Source: Chlorokybus atmophyticus (taxonomy: Eukaryota; Streptophyta; Chlorokybophyceae; Chlorokybales; Chlorokybaceae). From it: a stretch of DNA of 64,000 nucleotides. The position numbers and the translations under genes were made by a program. The notes beneath the pieces are model-generated. The model was not told where the DNA came from, did no database searches, and worked only from the letters and a program-made list of their open reading frames with translations. The stretch covers positions 374,328-438,327 of the forward strand of contig RHPI01001132.1 in the NCBI GenBank assembly GCA_009103225.1, in the 5' to 3' direction. Below are positions 44,300 through 55,267 of the stretch, one piece after another (position 1 is the first letter of the stretch; the number at the start of each line of letters is the position of its first letter).

Positions 44300-46147
44300 T
44301 GCTGATGAGTTGGTGTGGGCACGCTACACATAAACTTGTACATATGTATACAGAAAGGGTTAGCGCCTGCCCTATTGGTTATGCATCGCAGTATTGAAGA
44401 AGGCGATGGACAAGTACATGAGGAGGGGTTCTATCTGCACGTGTGACGAACGTGGCGCACACAGCAATGATGCGTAGGTTAAGGGAGTGTACACAAGTCC
44501 ATAGGAATGCGCATGCATGTGTGGTGTGCCGTGCACTGCATGCTGCAAGGGTGTGGGAGAGGGAGGGAGGGAGGGTAGTCCTCGTCCTCTTGCTGATGTT
44601 GCTTGTTGTTGCTGCTGCGAATTGGCCGCTGATGACATCCACATACAATTGCGGTTGTGCACTGCATGCATCCTTTATCAATGGAGGGGCGGTGAATGTA
44701 GAGTAAGCGGAGGGTAGGTAGCGCGCAAGCGCATGGTGTAGCCCGGTGCTTATGTATGTAGCATGACGGTGTGTTGCAGGCTGAGTGTATGATATGCATG
44801 TGCATTTGCCGTTGACATTCACTATCATAGTGAATGATATACCAATTTACTACATACCAACAACTTTACACATCTTACGCACACACACGTGTGTACGTAC
44901 CAACTAATATAAACCTATTGAGCAATGGTGCATTGCGCTCTTGCTCATTACCACGTATACACACAACACTCGCGCATGAACATAGATGGTTCGTTTTGGC
45001 GAACATGCCATCTACGCCAACGCCGTATCCGCCTCCATCCTGCGTGGGCCTGGTGCCGCACTTGGCAATGGTGCCCTGCCCGGCAGGGCCTTTGCCGCGC
45101 CTCACTCCGTGGTCGCCGAGGCCTGCGCCCGCCATTAATATGCCGCAACGCATATCACACGAATTGCACACATGATGGGTGTTTGCAATTGATTACTGCA
45201 AGAATGCATATGTGACAGCATTTCAAATGTGCCTTGTGCAATGCTAACATAAGGATAAAGTTATGCAAATCAAAGCTAAAGGTTGACATTAGCAATATTT
45301 GTTATGCTGTAAATTTCTCTTGTAGTGGACAATGGAAACATAGTTATAAGATGCATAATACAACATAAGGTATCATGATGGTCGTGCTCAGTTGCAATAA
45401 TTATAAACATTCGACGGCAAAAATAATGCACACGCACGCATGCGCATGCGTGGGCACTTGCACATACGCACATGCAGGCACTCGTACACACGCACGCACG
45501 CATGCTGCAACGCGCGCACGCGACATATACTTACGCACACACGCGGACGCGCGCACACGTAAGTATGCGCATGCACATAGGCAGCACTGTTATTGTTACA
45601 TATGTGGATATGGGTCGTATATCTCTAGTGTGATCAATTTTTATGTGTATTTGATTGTGCCACTTGGTAGATAGGGTGCATGGTTGACTATACCTCATAT
45701 ATAAGACGTGTAGCTCCTCCTATGGCAGCGACTTTTGCTACCGTAGTCAAAGTCTGGTTGAAGCGTCGTGTTGCAACTGTGCAAACGCACTTTGATCTAT
45801 TACAACTGAGATGCACCTGAGTCCAATAAACAAGCTTATCTATCAAGCGCTTAACCGGGGTATACATGTGAGTGTCATACTCCCTCGATATTGCGATGTT
45901 CACCAATAAATCATCTAATCGTTATACAAATGGTGTGCATCGTATGTGTACATAGTCCAACTGTGCAAGAATTCAAAGCTTACAAGTCGTACATAGCACA
46001 TAGCTTGCATGTTCTATCATACAGATAACAAACACCGGTAGTGTAAAAACATGAACATCAAGCAGCTTTGTTACTTGAGTTGTTGAGCAAGTATGAGATG
46101 ACTTCACTTGCCTCTCAATGATACTCTTCAACCAACACCAAGGATCC

Positions 46148-46500
46148 NNNNNNNNNNNNNNNNNNNNNNNNNNNNNNNNNNNNNNNNNNNNNNNNNNNNN
46201 NNNNNNNNNNNNNNNNNNNNNNNNNNNNNNNNNNNNNNNNNNNNNNNNNNNNNNNNNNNNNNNNNNNNNNNNNNNNNNNNNNNNNNNNNNNNNNNNNNNN
46301 NNNNNNNNNNNNNNNNNNNNNNNNNNNNNNNNNNNNNNNNNNNNNNNNNNNNNNNNNNNNNNNNNNNNNNNNNNNNNNNNNNNNNNNNNNNNNNNNNNNN
46401 NNNNNNNNNNNNNNNNNNNNNNNNNNNNNNNNNNNNNNNNNNNNNNNNNNNNNNNNNNNNNNNNNNNNNNNNNNNNNNNNNNNNNNNNNNNNNNNNNNNN
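46148..46500. other. Assembly gap (353 N)
   Basis: Unsequenced gap in the gene-poor region. Confidence 1.
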
Positions 46501-47405
46501 TCCTCATGAAAACGATGCAAGAAAGGTGGGTAGTGTAGGCGACACCTGCACTACCCACCATCATCACATGTAATCTTAGCAATGATGAACATCTATGTGT
46601 CCTTGTCTTTCCCTTGGCATGCAAAGCACGGTAAGGAAGCTCACAACTTGCTCTCAGATATAAACACACATGATGCTACACTATCATGGATGCAACCTAC
46701 ACTTTGGCAGGTTGTGTAAGAGTACACATCACAAACAATACCAAGTGTTGCATCTCGTATGCATTGCATTGCATAATAATTGTTTAAGTAACAATCTCTT
46801 ACACTGCGTGGTTTGAGGCAGACTGCAGCGTAGTGTACAGAATATGTGATGTGTATAGTGTTACGCGCAACGGCAATGGTTGCAATTATGGTTGCTACAC
46901 CTCAAGTTTGAGACGGTCTGCAGATTGGTGTACAGAATATACGCGACATTGTAGTGTTAAACATAACGATGTGCAGTGGTGATGGCTATGCATCCAGTTG
47001 TTACAACAAGCAGTCTATTTATCTTCTCTACAGTGTGCAATGGGTTGTACGCAGTAGTATATCGCATGCTGTATATGGTTGTATACTTTTCACTGATAGA
47101 ACACATTGCGTGGGCATAGCAAGTTGTGCAGCATGGACTGAGAAGTGGCTGCATGTTCGTTTCTTGCAAGTTGTTGACAATGGTTATACACTAAGGTTAC
47201 AATATCGGCTGCATTTGACATACAGCGGGATGTGAGATTTGTCATACCAGGAATACAGCATATATATACAGCATAACCCAAAATTTCAAGCATTTTAGGA
47301 ATGATCACAAATGAGATCAAAGGTTGTTACAATACACATGTTACAACAGTGCAACGGTAGCGTTACAATCTTTCAATGTACAAAAACAAAAAGGTAATTA
47401 AATGT
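46501..47405. other. Intergenic, AT-rich
   Basis: No gene motif. Contains TGTAA signals on the minus strand (47363-47367, 47341-47345) serving the next gene. Confidence 0.55.
47363..47367 (-). terminator. Poly(A) signal TGTAA of the LEA-like gene
   Basis: TGTAA on the minus strand, 39 nt past the stop codon. Confidence 0.55.
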
Positions 47406-48198
47406 CTACTGTTGTGCTTTGCTTGCGATGGTCGCAGCATCAGCTCCAGCGCCGGCAGCAGCATTCATTGAGCTGCGCTGCTCACGAGGATCCTGTTTAC
47501 ATCAACACAACACATCAGCTATGCTGCACAACACATGCACATGTATGCTGTCGAGACAGAAGGTATACTCACCTGGTCGGGGGAGCTGAGGCCAACAGCC
47601 TCGGTGTTGGTAGCCTTGCCCATACCCTCGCCCAGGCCAATGCGGCCCTTGTTATCCAGTCCACGCTCAACAGCAATCTGAGCATCACCTGAGCCTTGCC
47701 TGGACAGCTGAGAGCCCTCGGTGAAAGGCTTGGTCAGGGCGCTCTTAGCAGAGTCAATAACACCTCCCAGGCTGAAGCCCTGCAGCGTAGACAGGTTACA
47801 GGCAAATGGTATGAAACGGGACACTGTTGGCGACCAATAAGACAAGATTACTGTAACTGGCATACCGTAGCTTCCTGGGCCTTGTCAGCAGCACCCTGAG
47901 CAACACCCTGGCCGAAGCCGAGGTCGTTGGCAACCTTGCCAGGGGCAGCCTCAACATCGCTCTTCACCTTGCTGGCAGCACCACCAAGGTCACCCTGGGT
48001 GGCGCGGCTGACGGCCTTCTTGGGGTTCTGGATGTTGCTGGCCACATCTCCAACACGCTCCTTCAGGGCGCTGAAGACATTGCCATCGGAGGCATCAGAC
48101 TTACCCTGCTCAACTCCAGATTCGCGCTGGCTGTTCACTCCAGCGATCTATGGACACATGTGTGTTGTTTAGCACAAGTGTGGAACAAAAGAAACAAC

Positions 48199-48241
<43 letters not shown>

Positions 48242-50005
48242 GGCACTTACGGGGTTGCCAGGGAGAATGCTCTTGATCTTGTCGCCCAGGTTGGAGGCAG
48301 CATCGCCAGGGCTGCTGACATTGTCGCCAACCCTGGAGGCAACCTCTCCGGCGCGGTCAGCACCCTCGTTCAGCTTATCCATGACACCACCATCAATAGT
48401 CAGCATGGGCCCCATGCTGCGTGTGGAAGGTCCAACCTGCGTGTTGGGCTGCACCAACACCGGCAGTTTAGAATCTACCTGCAAGTAGCATTCAAGCAGT
48501 CCTCATCCAAATCACAAGAACAACACTTACTGGGCTGCCGATGAGACTGTCCTTGGAGGGGAGCTTATCCTTGATAGCATCGCCAACCTTGTCACCAATC
48601 TGGCCAACAGCGCCAAGCTTGTCGCCAAGCTCGCTGGCAACACCCTGACCGAAGCCCAGGTCGTTGGCGACCTTGCCGGGGGCAGCCTCAACATCGCTCT
48701 TGACTTTGCCAACAGCGCCACCAATGTCACCAGAAGTAGCCTTGCTGACTGCCTCCTTGGGGTTGCTAGCGTTGCTGAGGACATCACCCACACGGTCCTT
48801 GAGGGCCTCCAGCACATTGCCGCTGCTGGCATCAGACTTTCCCTGCTCAACTCCAGACTCCCTCTGAGAGTTCACTCCAGCAACGGCGTCAACCTACATC
48901 CCAGTGGCGGTGTCATTCCGTGCTAAGTCACAAGCGATGAACATCATGCTAGGTGCAGACCGTCAAGTGGGTAATGAACCAGTGGCTACAACGACTTACA
49001 GGGTTGCCTGGCAGGAAGCTCTTGATCTTGTCACCGAGGTTGCCAGCGTCCTTGGCGGCACCCTTGACATCCTCAACAGCGCTCTCGGCCTTACCCTGGG
49101 CCTCGCCAAAGTTGCCTGGCAGAATGCTCTTGATCTTGTCACCGAGGTTGCCAGCGTTGCTGGCAGCGTCCTTGGCGGTATCAACGGCGCTCTCAGCCTT
49201 GCCCTGGGCCTGGTTGAACAAGCCCTGAGCCTGGCCGGCAGCACCCTGAGCGTTACCGAGCTTGCCCTGGACGGCACCCTGGGCGCGGTTGAAGGCATCC
49301 TCAGCACCACCCTGCACACGGTTGGCACCCTCCTGCACCTGCCCGGCGGCGTTCTTAGCTGCCTGCCTTGCCTCAATGCCAAAACGGCCAGCTTCGCCAA
49401 AGGCCAGAGCTGGGTTCACCTGCATATGCACAACAACATGTTATTGACTTGCTTACTGGTGTAGGCAATTGCGTGAATGTGTTACGAGTGGATGAATGCA
49501 AACACACTTACCGGTGTGGCCATGAGTGGCATGGCGGTAGCCATGAGGGCGGTGAGACCGAGGGAGACGGCCTTCTTAGCGGCCTGGACGCGCTCGCTGC
49601 CATTGTCGGCCTGAGCCCGGACCAGCGTGCGCTGCACATAGCGTAATATCGACGATTAGGGACTCCACAACTGACCATCCTGAAGGTGTTAAACTACTGC
49701 ACTTGATGCATGTTGAAGGCAAGCCATGTAACAAGCATACACTGCCAGCTAATGGGCCTTCAATGCATAAACGGCTGCAGCAAAAGCAATGTGACGTTAC
49801 TCCAGCAGGAAGCAGGCTACCCCGGTCCAGCAACACACAGCCACACGCACACCCACACACACTTTCTGCAGTCCGCAAGCATGCACCCAAGCTAGGCTGA
49901 GCAGTTCCTCACCTGGGCTTGCTGGGGGCGCTGAGCCTTCTTTGTGGTTGAGCGGAGCTGCTCGCCGGACAGTGCCTTGAGTTGGGCGTTGATTGCCTGC
50001 GCCAT
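47406..50005 (-). CDS. LEA-like repeat protein with thylakoid-lumen-type bipartite leader
   Basis: Eight exons on the minus strand: 50005-49913, 49631-49512, 49419-49000, 48893-48531, 48478-48251, 48147-47866, 47779-47573, 47492-47406; 599 residues, every intron in phase 0. Residues 1-50 are Gln/Lys/Arg-rich without a hydrophobic core (stromal leader). Residues ~50-77 are hydrophobic with Thr/Met/Ala and end in ALA before FGEAGRFG (a lumen-type signal with an AxA site after residue 77). The mature part is Gly/Ala/Lys/Asp/Gln-rich, Cys-poor and predicted unstructured or amphipathic helix, like group-3 LEA and algal hardening-induced proteins. Internal repeats: AQGKAESAV; NLGDKIKS(I/F)LPGN (three times); and two copies of a long module (exons 4 and 6) with GVNSQRESGVEQGKSDAS, then VKSDVEAAPGKVANDLGFGQ. 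Inferred role: protecting lumen proteins or membranes in dehydration or freezing. LEA membership rests on composition and repeats, not on a Pfam-type motif. Confidence 0.82.
48196..48242. repeat. Hexanucleotide microsatellite in a LEA-gene intron
   Basis: CATACA repeated about seven times between exons 5 and 6. Confidence 0.9.
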
Positions 50006-52022
50006 GTTGGCTGCTTTGCTTGCTTATCCACACACGCGAATAACGAGCTTCAAGAGGTAGCGCTGCAAGGAGGAGATAGCTGTATAGTGGGTTTGTTACG
50101 CAGACTGTCGGAAGGTGCTGGTATATATATGCTGCTAGCAAACACCCCAGAAGGAACTGGAGTGCAAGCCATGCATGGCCATGCATGCCGTGGCCGATAG
50201 CCATGGCGTGGCGTGGCCGCGTAGCAGATTCCATGCATTGCTACTGAATACGTGAATACATAAAGTACAATCAACCATCTCATCTGATCTAATCAAAGCG
50301 CTTAGTTTGGATAAGCGCAGCGGCATATTCAGCGGGAAGGGTGTCAGGCCGCACTGCCACGTTCGCATGATGGTGACGTCAGCACCCGCCTGCGGGCGTC
50401 CGTACGGCTGGTAATCTGCACCAGAGATCTGACTGGGCGCTCAGCTGGCAGGCAGCGGACTGACGCAGTGCGCCAGAGGATCTGCCACCTTGGATCTGCC
50501 CATGCACACGTGGATGCGGCGACACGAAAGATCCCGAAGGCGGCATTCTCACTTTCTCATTCTTTGTGCTGGAGATTCTCTAGGCCTATGGCTGGCTGAC
50601 TCTCTGAGCATATGAGGGCATGTAATCTGCAAGCGGTATGTTACAGCATGACAACTTGCATGCCCTCATAAGCTCATTAAGTCCTAGCTCGCTATGCATT
50701 TGATGCCTTACAATGGCGTTATGAGTATTCACTAACAACGGTTGCTTTGATCAATGCAGACATCGCCTGTGGCCCTTGAGGTTATGCACAATCAAACTGT
50801 TAATGTGTATAATAGCAACAACAATATTATACATAATGACCATCTGTTTGCTTAATCTAATTGCACATTCCGATAATTAGAACAAACGGTAATTTAAGTG
50901 AGCATTAACGCATCAGTTCAGCTGCAACAGCTTTACTCTCTTTTGATGCATGTGACATCAAAGCTGCCCCCCCTTCTTTTTTTCTTCCCGCTCTCTTTAC
51001 CATATAAAAGTAATGGTGCATTTTTTATAATTGAATACCTCTCTGAAATCACCAAACATGTGCTCGACCTTGTATTCAAGAAATAGCTGAGTTTGATATT
51101 AATTAGACAACGTTTGATTTAAATCAAACAACGTATTACTTTACAGCAAGATGTTTTGCTATTTACGTTAATTTATCTATTGAACATTGTTTGAAAAATT
51201 GCATAATAGATGCAAAAGGACCACGTGAACAGTTAAATTGACGCAAGTTGAGTAATATAATCGGATGTGTTATTTGAATTAAAGCCACAAAACAGCTTGC
51301 CATATAAAAATTAATTCCTCGTTTCACGGATTATTCTTGCTCAAACAGCAGCTAGCTTTTGGTAGCCCACACAAGGCCGACCATGTTTGCCCGTTTGGTT
51401 AATGTATGTCTTAACGATAATAGATAAATGTACAATGCCGTAATTGTAACACACTTGTGCACGCAGCGAACTTACATTCTTACTGTCGGTAAAAATGAAC
51501 CGAAAAAGCAATAAACTTCAAATGAGAAGCGCAAGTGTATATAAATTTAAAAACATCGCAAGATGCACCGGAGATTTGCATTCAGCAAGATGCATTGATG
51601 TGTGCGGTTTGCACAACCCACATGCAGCGAAAGCACACAAAAGACCTGCTTGACCACTATGGACTACCATACATACTACCGTATAGAATTACCACTACCA
51701 CTCCATTCAACATGCATGCATGCATTCTCGCATAGTGCCTGCGGCGTGTTTAGCTGTTCATGAATCAGCATTAAAGTATTCATAGGTGCTATCTTTGGGT
51801 TCGATGTGCACTATAGCAAGCATGTCTATTCATGCAATATCCACAAGCTGGACAACAAACCACTACACGCTTTGTATGAATGCCATGCCTAGAGCATTAA
51901 AAAGAAGGTAGTTGCAACAACACTGAATGTTACCTTTTCATTGTTCACACGGCGCAGCTACTATGTTTGCACTTATTCGTGGACAAACATTGTCCATGAC
52001 CAATCCCACAGCAAATGTGGGC

Positions 52023-52057
<35 letters not shown>

Positions 52058-52442
52058 CCAAAGCACATATCAATGTACTAGGTTATGCAGCTGCAGCCAT
52101 CATCAAGTGCAACTGCAGACATCAGCAGTCTGCGCCACTGTGCACATTTCGTATAACTGACACCACTGCGCAGGGCATGCAACAGCCTGCCCAATGTGCA
52201 AAACCAGCTTACATACCATGATAATGTCACGCAACGTACCACACAATATCAGTACTCAAGAAACACCACATGCATAACAACACTAAGGCACTCAAACCAC
52301 GAGATGCACCAAGGCAGAAACAACAACGCCGACCAGGAAGCAGGGCAGCAGCACAAGTAAATACTCTACTCAACTATTTACAACACCAGCGGAGTGTTTG
52401 TTGGCTATGTACTGGCACTAACTCTATTGTGCGTGTGATAGT
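50006..52442. other. Intergenic, AT-rich in the middle
   Basis: Upstream region of the LEA-like gene and 3' flank of the next gene. Contains a 12-bp inverted repeat (50611-50622 and 50659-50670) and a (GA)n run at 52028-52054. No gene motif. Confidence 0.55.
52378..52382 (-). terminator. Poly(A) signal TGTAA of the small LEA-like gene
   Basis: TGTAA on the minus strand, 61 nt past the stop codon. Confidence 0.45.
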
Positions 52443-52878
52443 TTACTTGTTGAAGCGTGACTTGGTGTCGTCCCATGCTCCCTCTGCGCGGTGCTGCGTG
52501 TCCTTGGCGGCGTCGCGGGTGTCGCGGGTGGCATCGCGCACGTTGTCGCGCACGTCGCGGTAGGCGTCCTTGGCGTTGGCCTTGGCGCGCTTCACGTTGT
52601 CGGTCGCCTCATCTGGCTTCAGGAACACGTACAGCGCCAGGGCGACGGCGCCAGCGATGGCTGCGCCAAGCACAATCTGCACACACCATGCGAATACTGC
52701 ACTAAATACTGCAGACAACACGACATGGGCAGCTTCGCTTGATCACTCTCATGCAAGAACAACCCAACCGAGTGCAATAAATAAGCCTGCTGCCACACAC
52801 GCCCACACAAGGGACAAAACAGCAAAATAGCCATTCATCACAACCCACCTTCCTTCCGGAGTCGTCGCTGCCCGACAT
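52443..52878 (-). CDS. Small membrane-anchored LEA-like protein (87 residues)
   Basis: Two exons on the minus strand, 52878-52849 and 52676-52443, joined in phase 0. After a short polar N-terminus (MSGSDDSGRK) there is one membrane helix (IVLGAAIAGAVALALYVFL), then a highly charged amphipathic tail made of 11-residue-like repeats (KRAKANAKDAYRDVRDNV, then RDATRDTRDAAKDTQHR). That periodicity of Ala, Asp, Lys and Arg is typical of group-3 LEA proteins and YtxH-like stress proteins. There is no transit peptide. Topology is probably N-out or N-cytosolic with the tail on one membrane face. The function is inferred (membrane protection under stress). It lies 2.4 kb from the lumen LEA-like gene on the same strand. 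Confidence 0.75.
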
Positions 52879-53114
52879 GGTGGCAGTCTCAACGGTTTTG
52901 CTCGCAAGGATTAGAAAACCCGCCGCTCCTGTACCCTTGGCACACTGACGCCCTCAAGAAGCAACCAACCAACAACACCGCCGGACACTGCTCACGCAGA
53001 CGGGCGGAGACAGGAAGATGCCAAGGAATCTGCCGCAGGGGCTGACGTCGTGGCAGGCGACGCGAGATCTCACACGCATTGCCAGAGGGAATTGCTGATT
53101 CCGGATATCGGCAT

Positions 53115-53134
53115 TTTCCTGCTATAGCAGGAAA
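53115..53134. repeat. Perfect 20-bp palindrome
   Basis: TTTCCTGCTATAGCAGGAAA. Confidence 0.95.
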
Positions 53135-54243
53135 GTATATCACTTTATGGGTTACCTTATGGGTATGTGGATGCTTTCAAAAGCATCTGCATAACTCGCC
53201 ATGCAAGGCAATTGAGCAGGCGACTGAGCAATCAGATGAAGTAACTTGTGGCCCTTAAGTCAGCCCTACTTTCGTAAAGCTTGTTACACATTGAGAACAG
53301 TGCGCATATGTGGATAATATATGTATGCACACCCGAAAGTCGTTTGCTTATATGTGAGACTTGCAACTTCAAGCTTTATGTATGGGGTTACAGATTGTAA
53401 TTCGTTATTATAATGAATAATATCAAATGTTGTGCCTTTTCAACCAATTGTGGTGTGGTTCAATTACAAACCACTCAGCACCTTTAAATCAACGAATAAC
53501 AAGAGTGCAAAGTTAATTGAAGCTAATAATGTGAATATGTGGATCGCACGTCAAATGCAATCCTTTGTCAATGTAAATGCTGCCAGTAATTGCTTGTGCT
53601 GTACTGATTTGAATGCTTGATAACCAATCTGTGATTGCAAGCTTTACAATTAATTAACATATATAGTTAAGTCGTCTGTTAATATGCCATCTTGAAAAAG
53701 AGTGGTTGATTGAGAAAAGGCATGACTTAAATTCGTACTACATATCCATCATTAAATCATAGCAGTAGTATCATCTGTTAAAGCTGTCACGGGGGATTAC
53801 ATAACTCTCGCAAGAGTTGCTAAAAGCAAACTCCCAAAGCGAACGTCATCCCAACGTCTTCCTGGGAGGCGGATAGCATACTGCTATTAGCAGTATACTG
53901 TGATATATGTGTTATCATGATGTTTATTTACCCGAGAGAGCCGTCAACATATTCGTGCTGTTCTCTAGCATGTTAGCCCAACGCGTACGCTGCACTTATA
54001 CTTAGGCAATCATCTCCTTGGCGCTCAATTTTCTTGACATGTTTCACATGGCATCATGTATTGACTTTTTGTTTCAAGCACCGATAATTCGTCATCATTT
54101 TTCACATCAACCAGATCAGACATAACGACGCTCTTGTCTCCGGGTCCACAAGGTGCAGGTGCATGTTGTCACACACTGCCAACGGCGTCCTGCAGTAACA
54201 CAATTTTATGCAGATGGCATATGCGCGCATGCACACATACATG

Positions 54244-54468
54244 CTCACGCAGATCTACGTTTGAACGCACACATGCGTGCGTGCACACATATGCCCATTA
54301 TTGATCGGTGTTATTGCCAATGCATGTGCGCACGCACAATGCCTGCAAACACATACACACTCACGCAGATCTATGTGTGAACGCACACATGCGTGCGTGC
54401 ACATTATTGATCGGTGTTATTGCCAATGCATGTGCGCACGCACAATGCCTGCAAAGACACATATAGCA
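54244..54468. repeat. Tandem duplication, period about 116 bp
   Basis: Units start CTCACGCAGATCTA at 54244 and 54360. Both contain ATTATTGATCGGTGTTATTG and end with GCACAATGCCTGCAAA. Confidence 0.9.
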
Positions 54469-55042
54469 TGCTTGCTGGCATGCCCACACCAAGACGAGAC
54501 TGTTTCCGGCACGCACATGCATGCGTTCAACAGTGTATGTGTGCCAACACTCACTTGGAGACCGATGTGAACGCCACAATGTAACGGTCTTGCTGCTGCC
54601 ATATGATGCATGCAAACACACTGCAACATGTGCGTGTGCGTGTCTGCATGCGAGTGCATGCGTGTGTGTGCCTGCGCAAGCGCAAGTGTGTGTGTGTGTG
54701 TAGCAGCACTGCATTGACATGAAGTGCATGTTGGTTTTTTCCACGGCAACACGCACGGAAGAGTTGTTTCTTTCTCACCCGCAAAGCTGATGTGGTGGCT
54801 TTGCCCAACACTCTGCACACACAGAGATTCGGCCTTGTTCCCTCTCCAACCACACGCACGCACACATCAAAGCCACCGCCAGGATGCATGCTTTCAGCAC
54901 AGCAACCCATTCACAGGCAGTTTCACAGCACCATCTGCATTGCAAACTTTTATCACCTTTCTGTTTAAACGAAGGTGATGCATGTGTTATGCACAACTCA
55001 CATGTGTGCGTGCGTGCATGCGCGTGCGTGTGCATGTATGGG

Positions 55043-55078
<36 letters not shown>

Positions 55079-55220
55079 ATGTTGATCATTGCTTCTACTT
55101 CATTTTTATACTCATGGGACTCATCGTGCCGCAAGAAGGCTAGTTGATATAGGTACTCGATTACTTTATTATCACTCATGGGCACTTATGGTAGCTACGC
55201 TTAACAAGCTTCTAGGACTA

Positions 55221-55225
55221 TTACA
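55221..55225 (-). terminator. Poly(A) signal TGTAA of the dehydrogenase gene
   Basis: TGTAA on the minus strand, 43 nt past the stop codon. Confidence 0.5.
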
Positions 55226-55267
55226 TACTGATACAGTCATATACACATTACTTGAGCACCGCCGACA

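Larger units (their letters stand above)
39637..46147. other. Gene-poor region with repeats
   Basis: No complete gene is supported. Short protein-like stretches occur (minus 41071-41343; minus 42708-42938, with AELKGLLEKFTAEDYWQV; plus 43230-43430, with NIGVEVSPEPHKESYINML) but none has a recognisable motif or neighbouring exons. Contains direct and inverted repeats listed separately, (TA)n at 44204-44299, and CACG-type repeats at 45420-45580. Confidence 0.5.
52879..55267. other. Intergenic
   Basis: Promoter side of the small LEA-like gene and 3' flank of the dehydrogenase gene. Holds a 20-bp palindrome (53115-53134), a 116-bp tandem duplication (54244-54468) and CA/TG repeats near 54660-54700 and 55040-55080. 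No gene motif. Confidence 0.55.

Noticed and set aside
44875-45171. Gly-rich minus-strand frame as a gene
   Set aside because: No recognised motif; likely a chance frame in GC-rich sequence.
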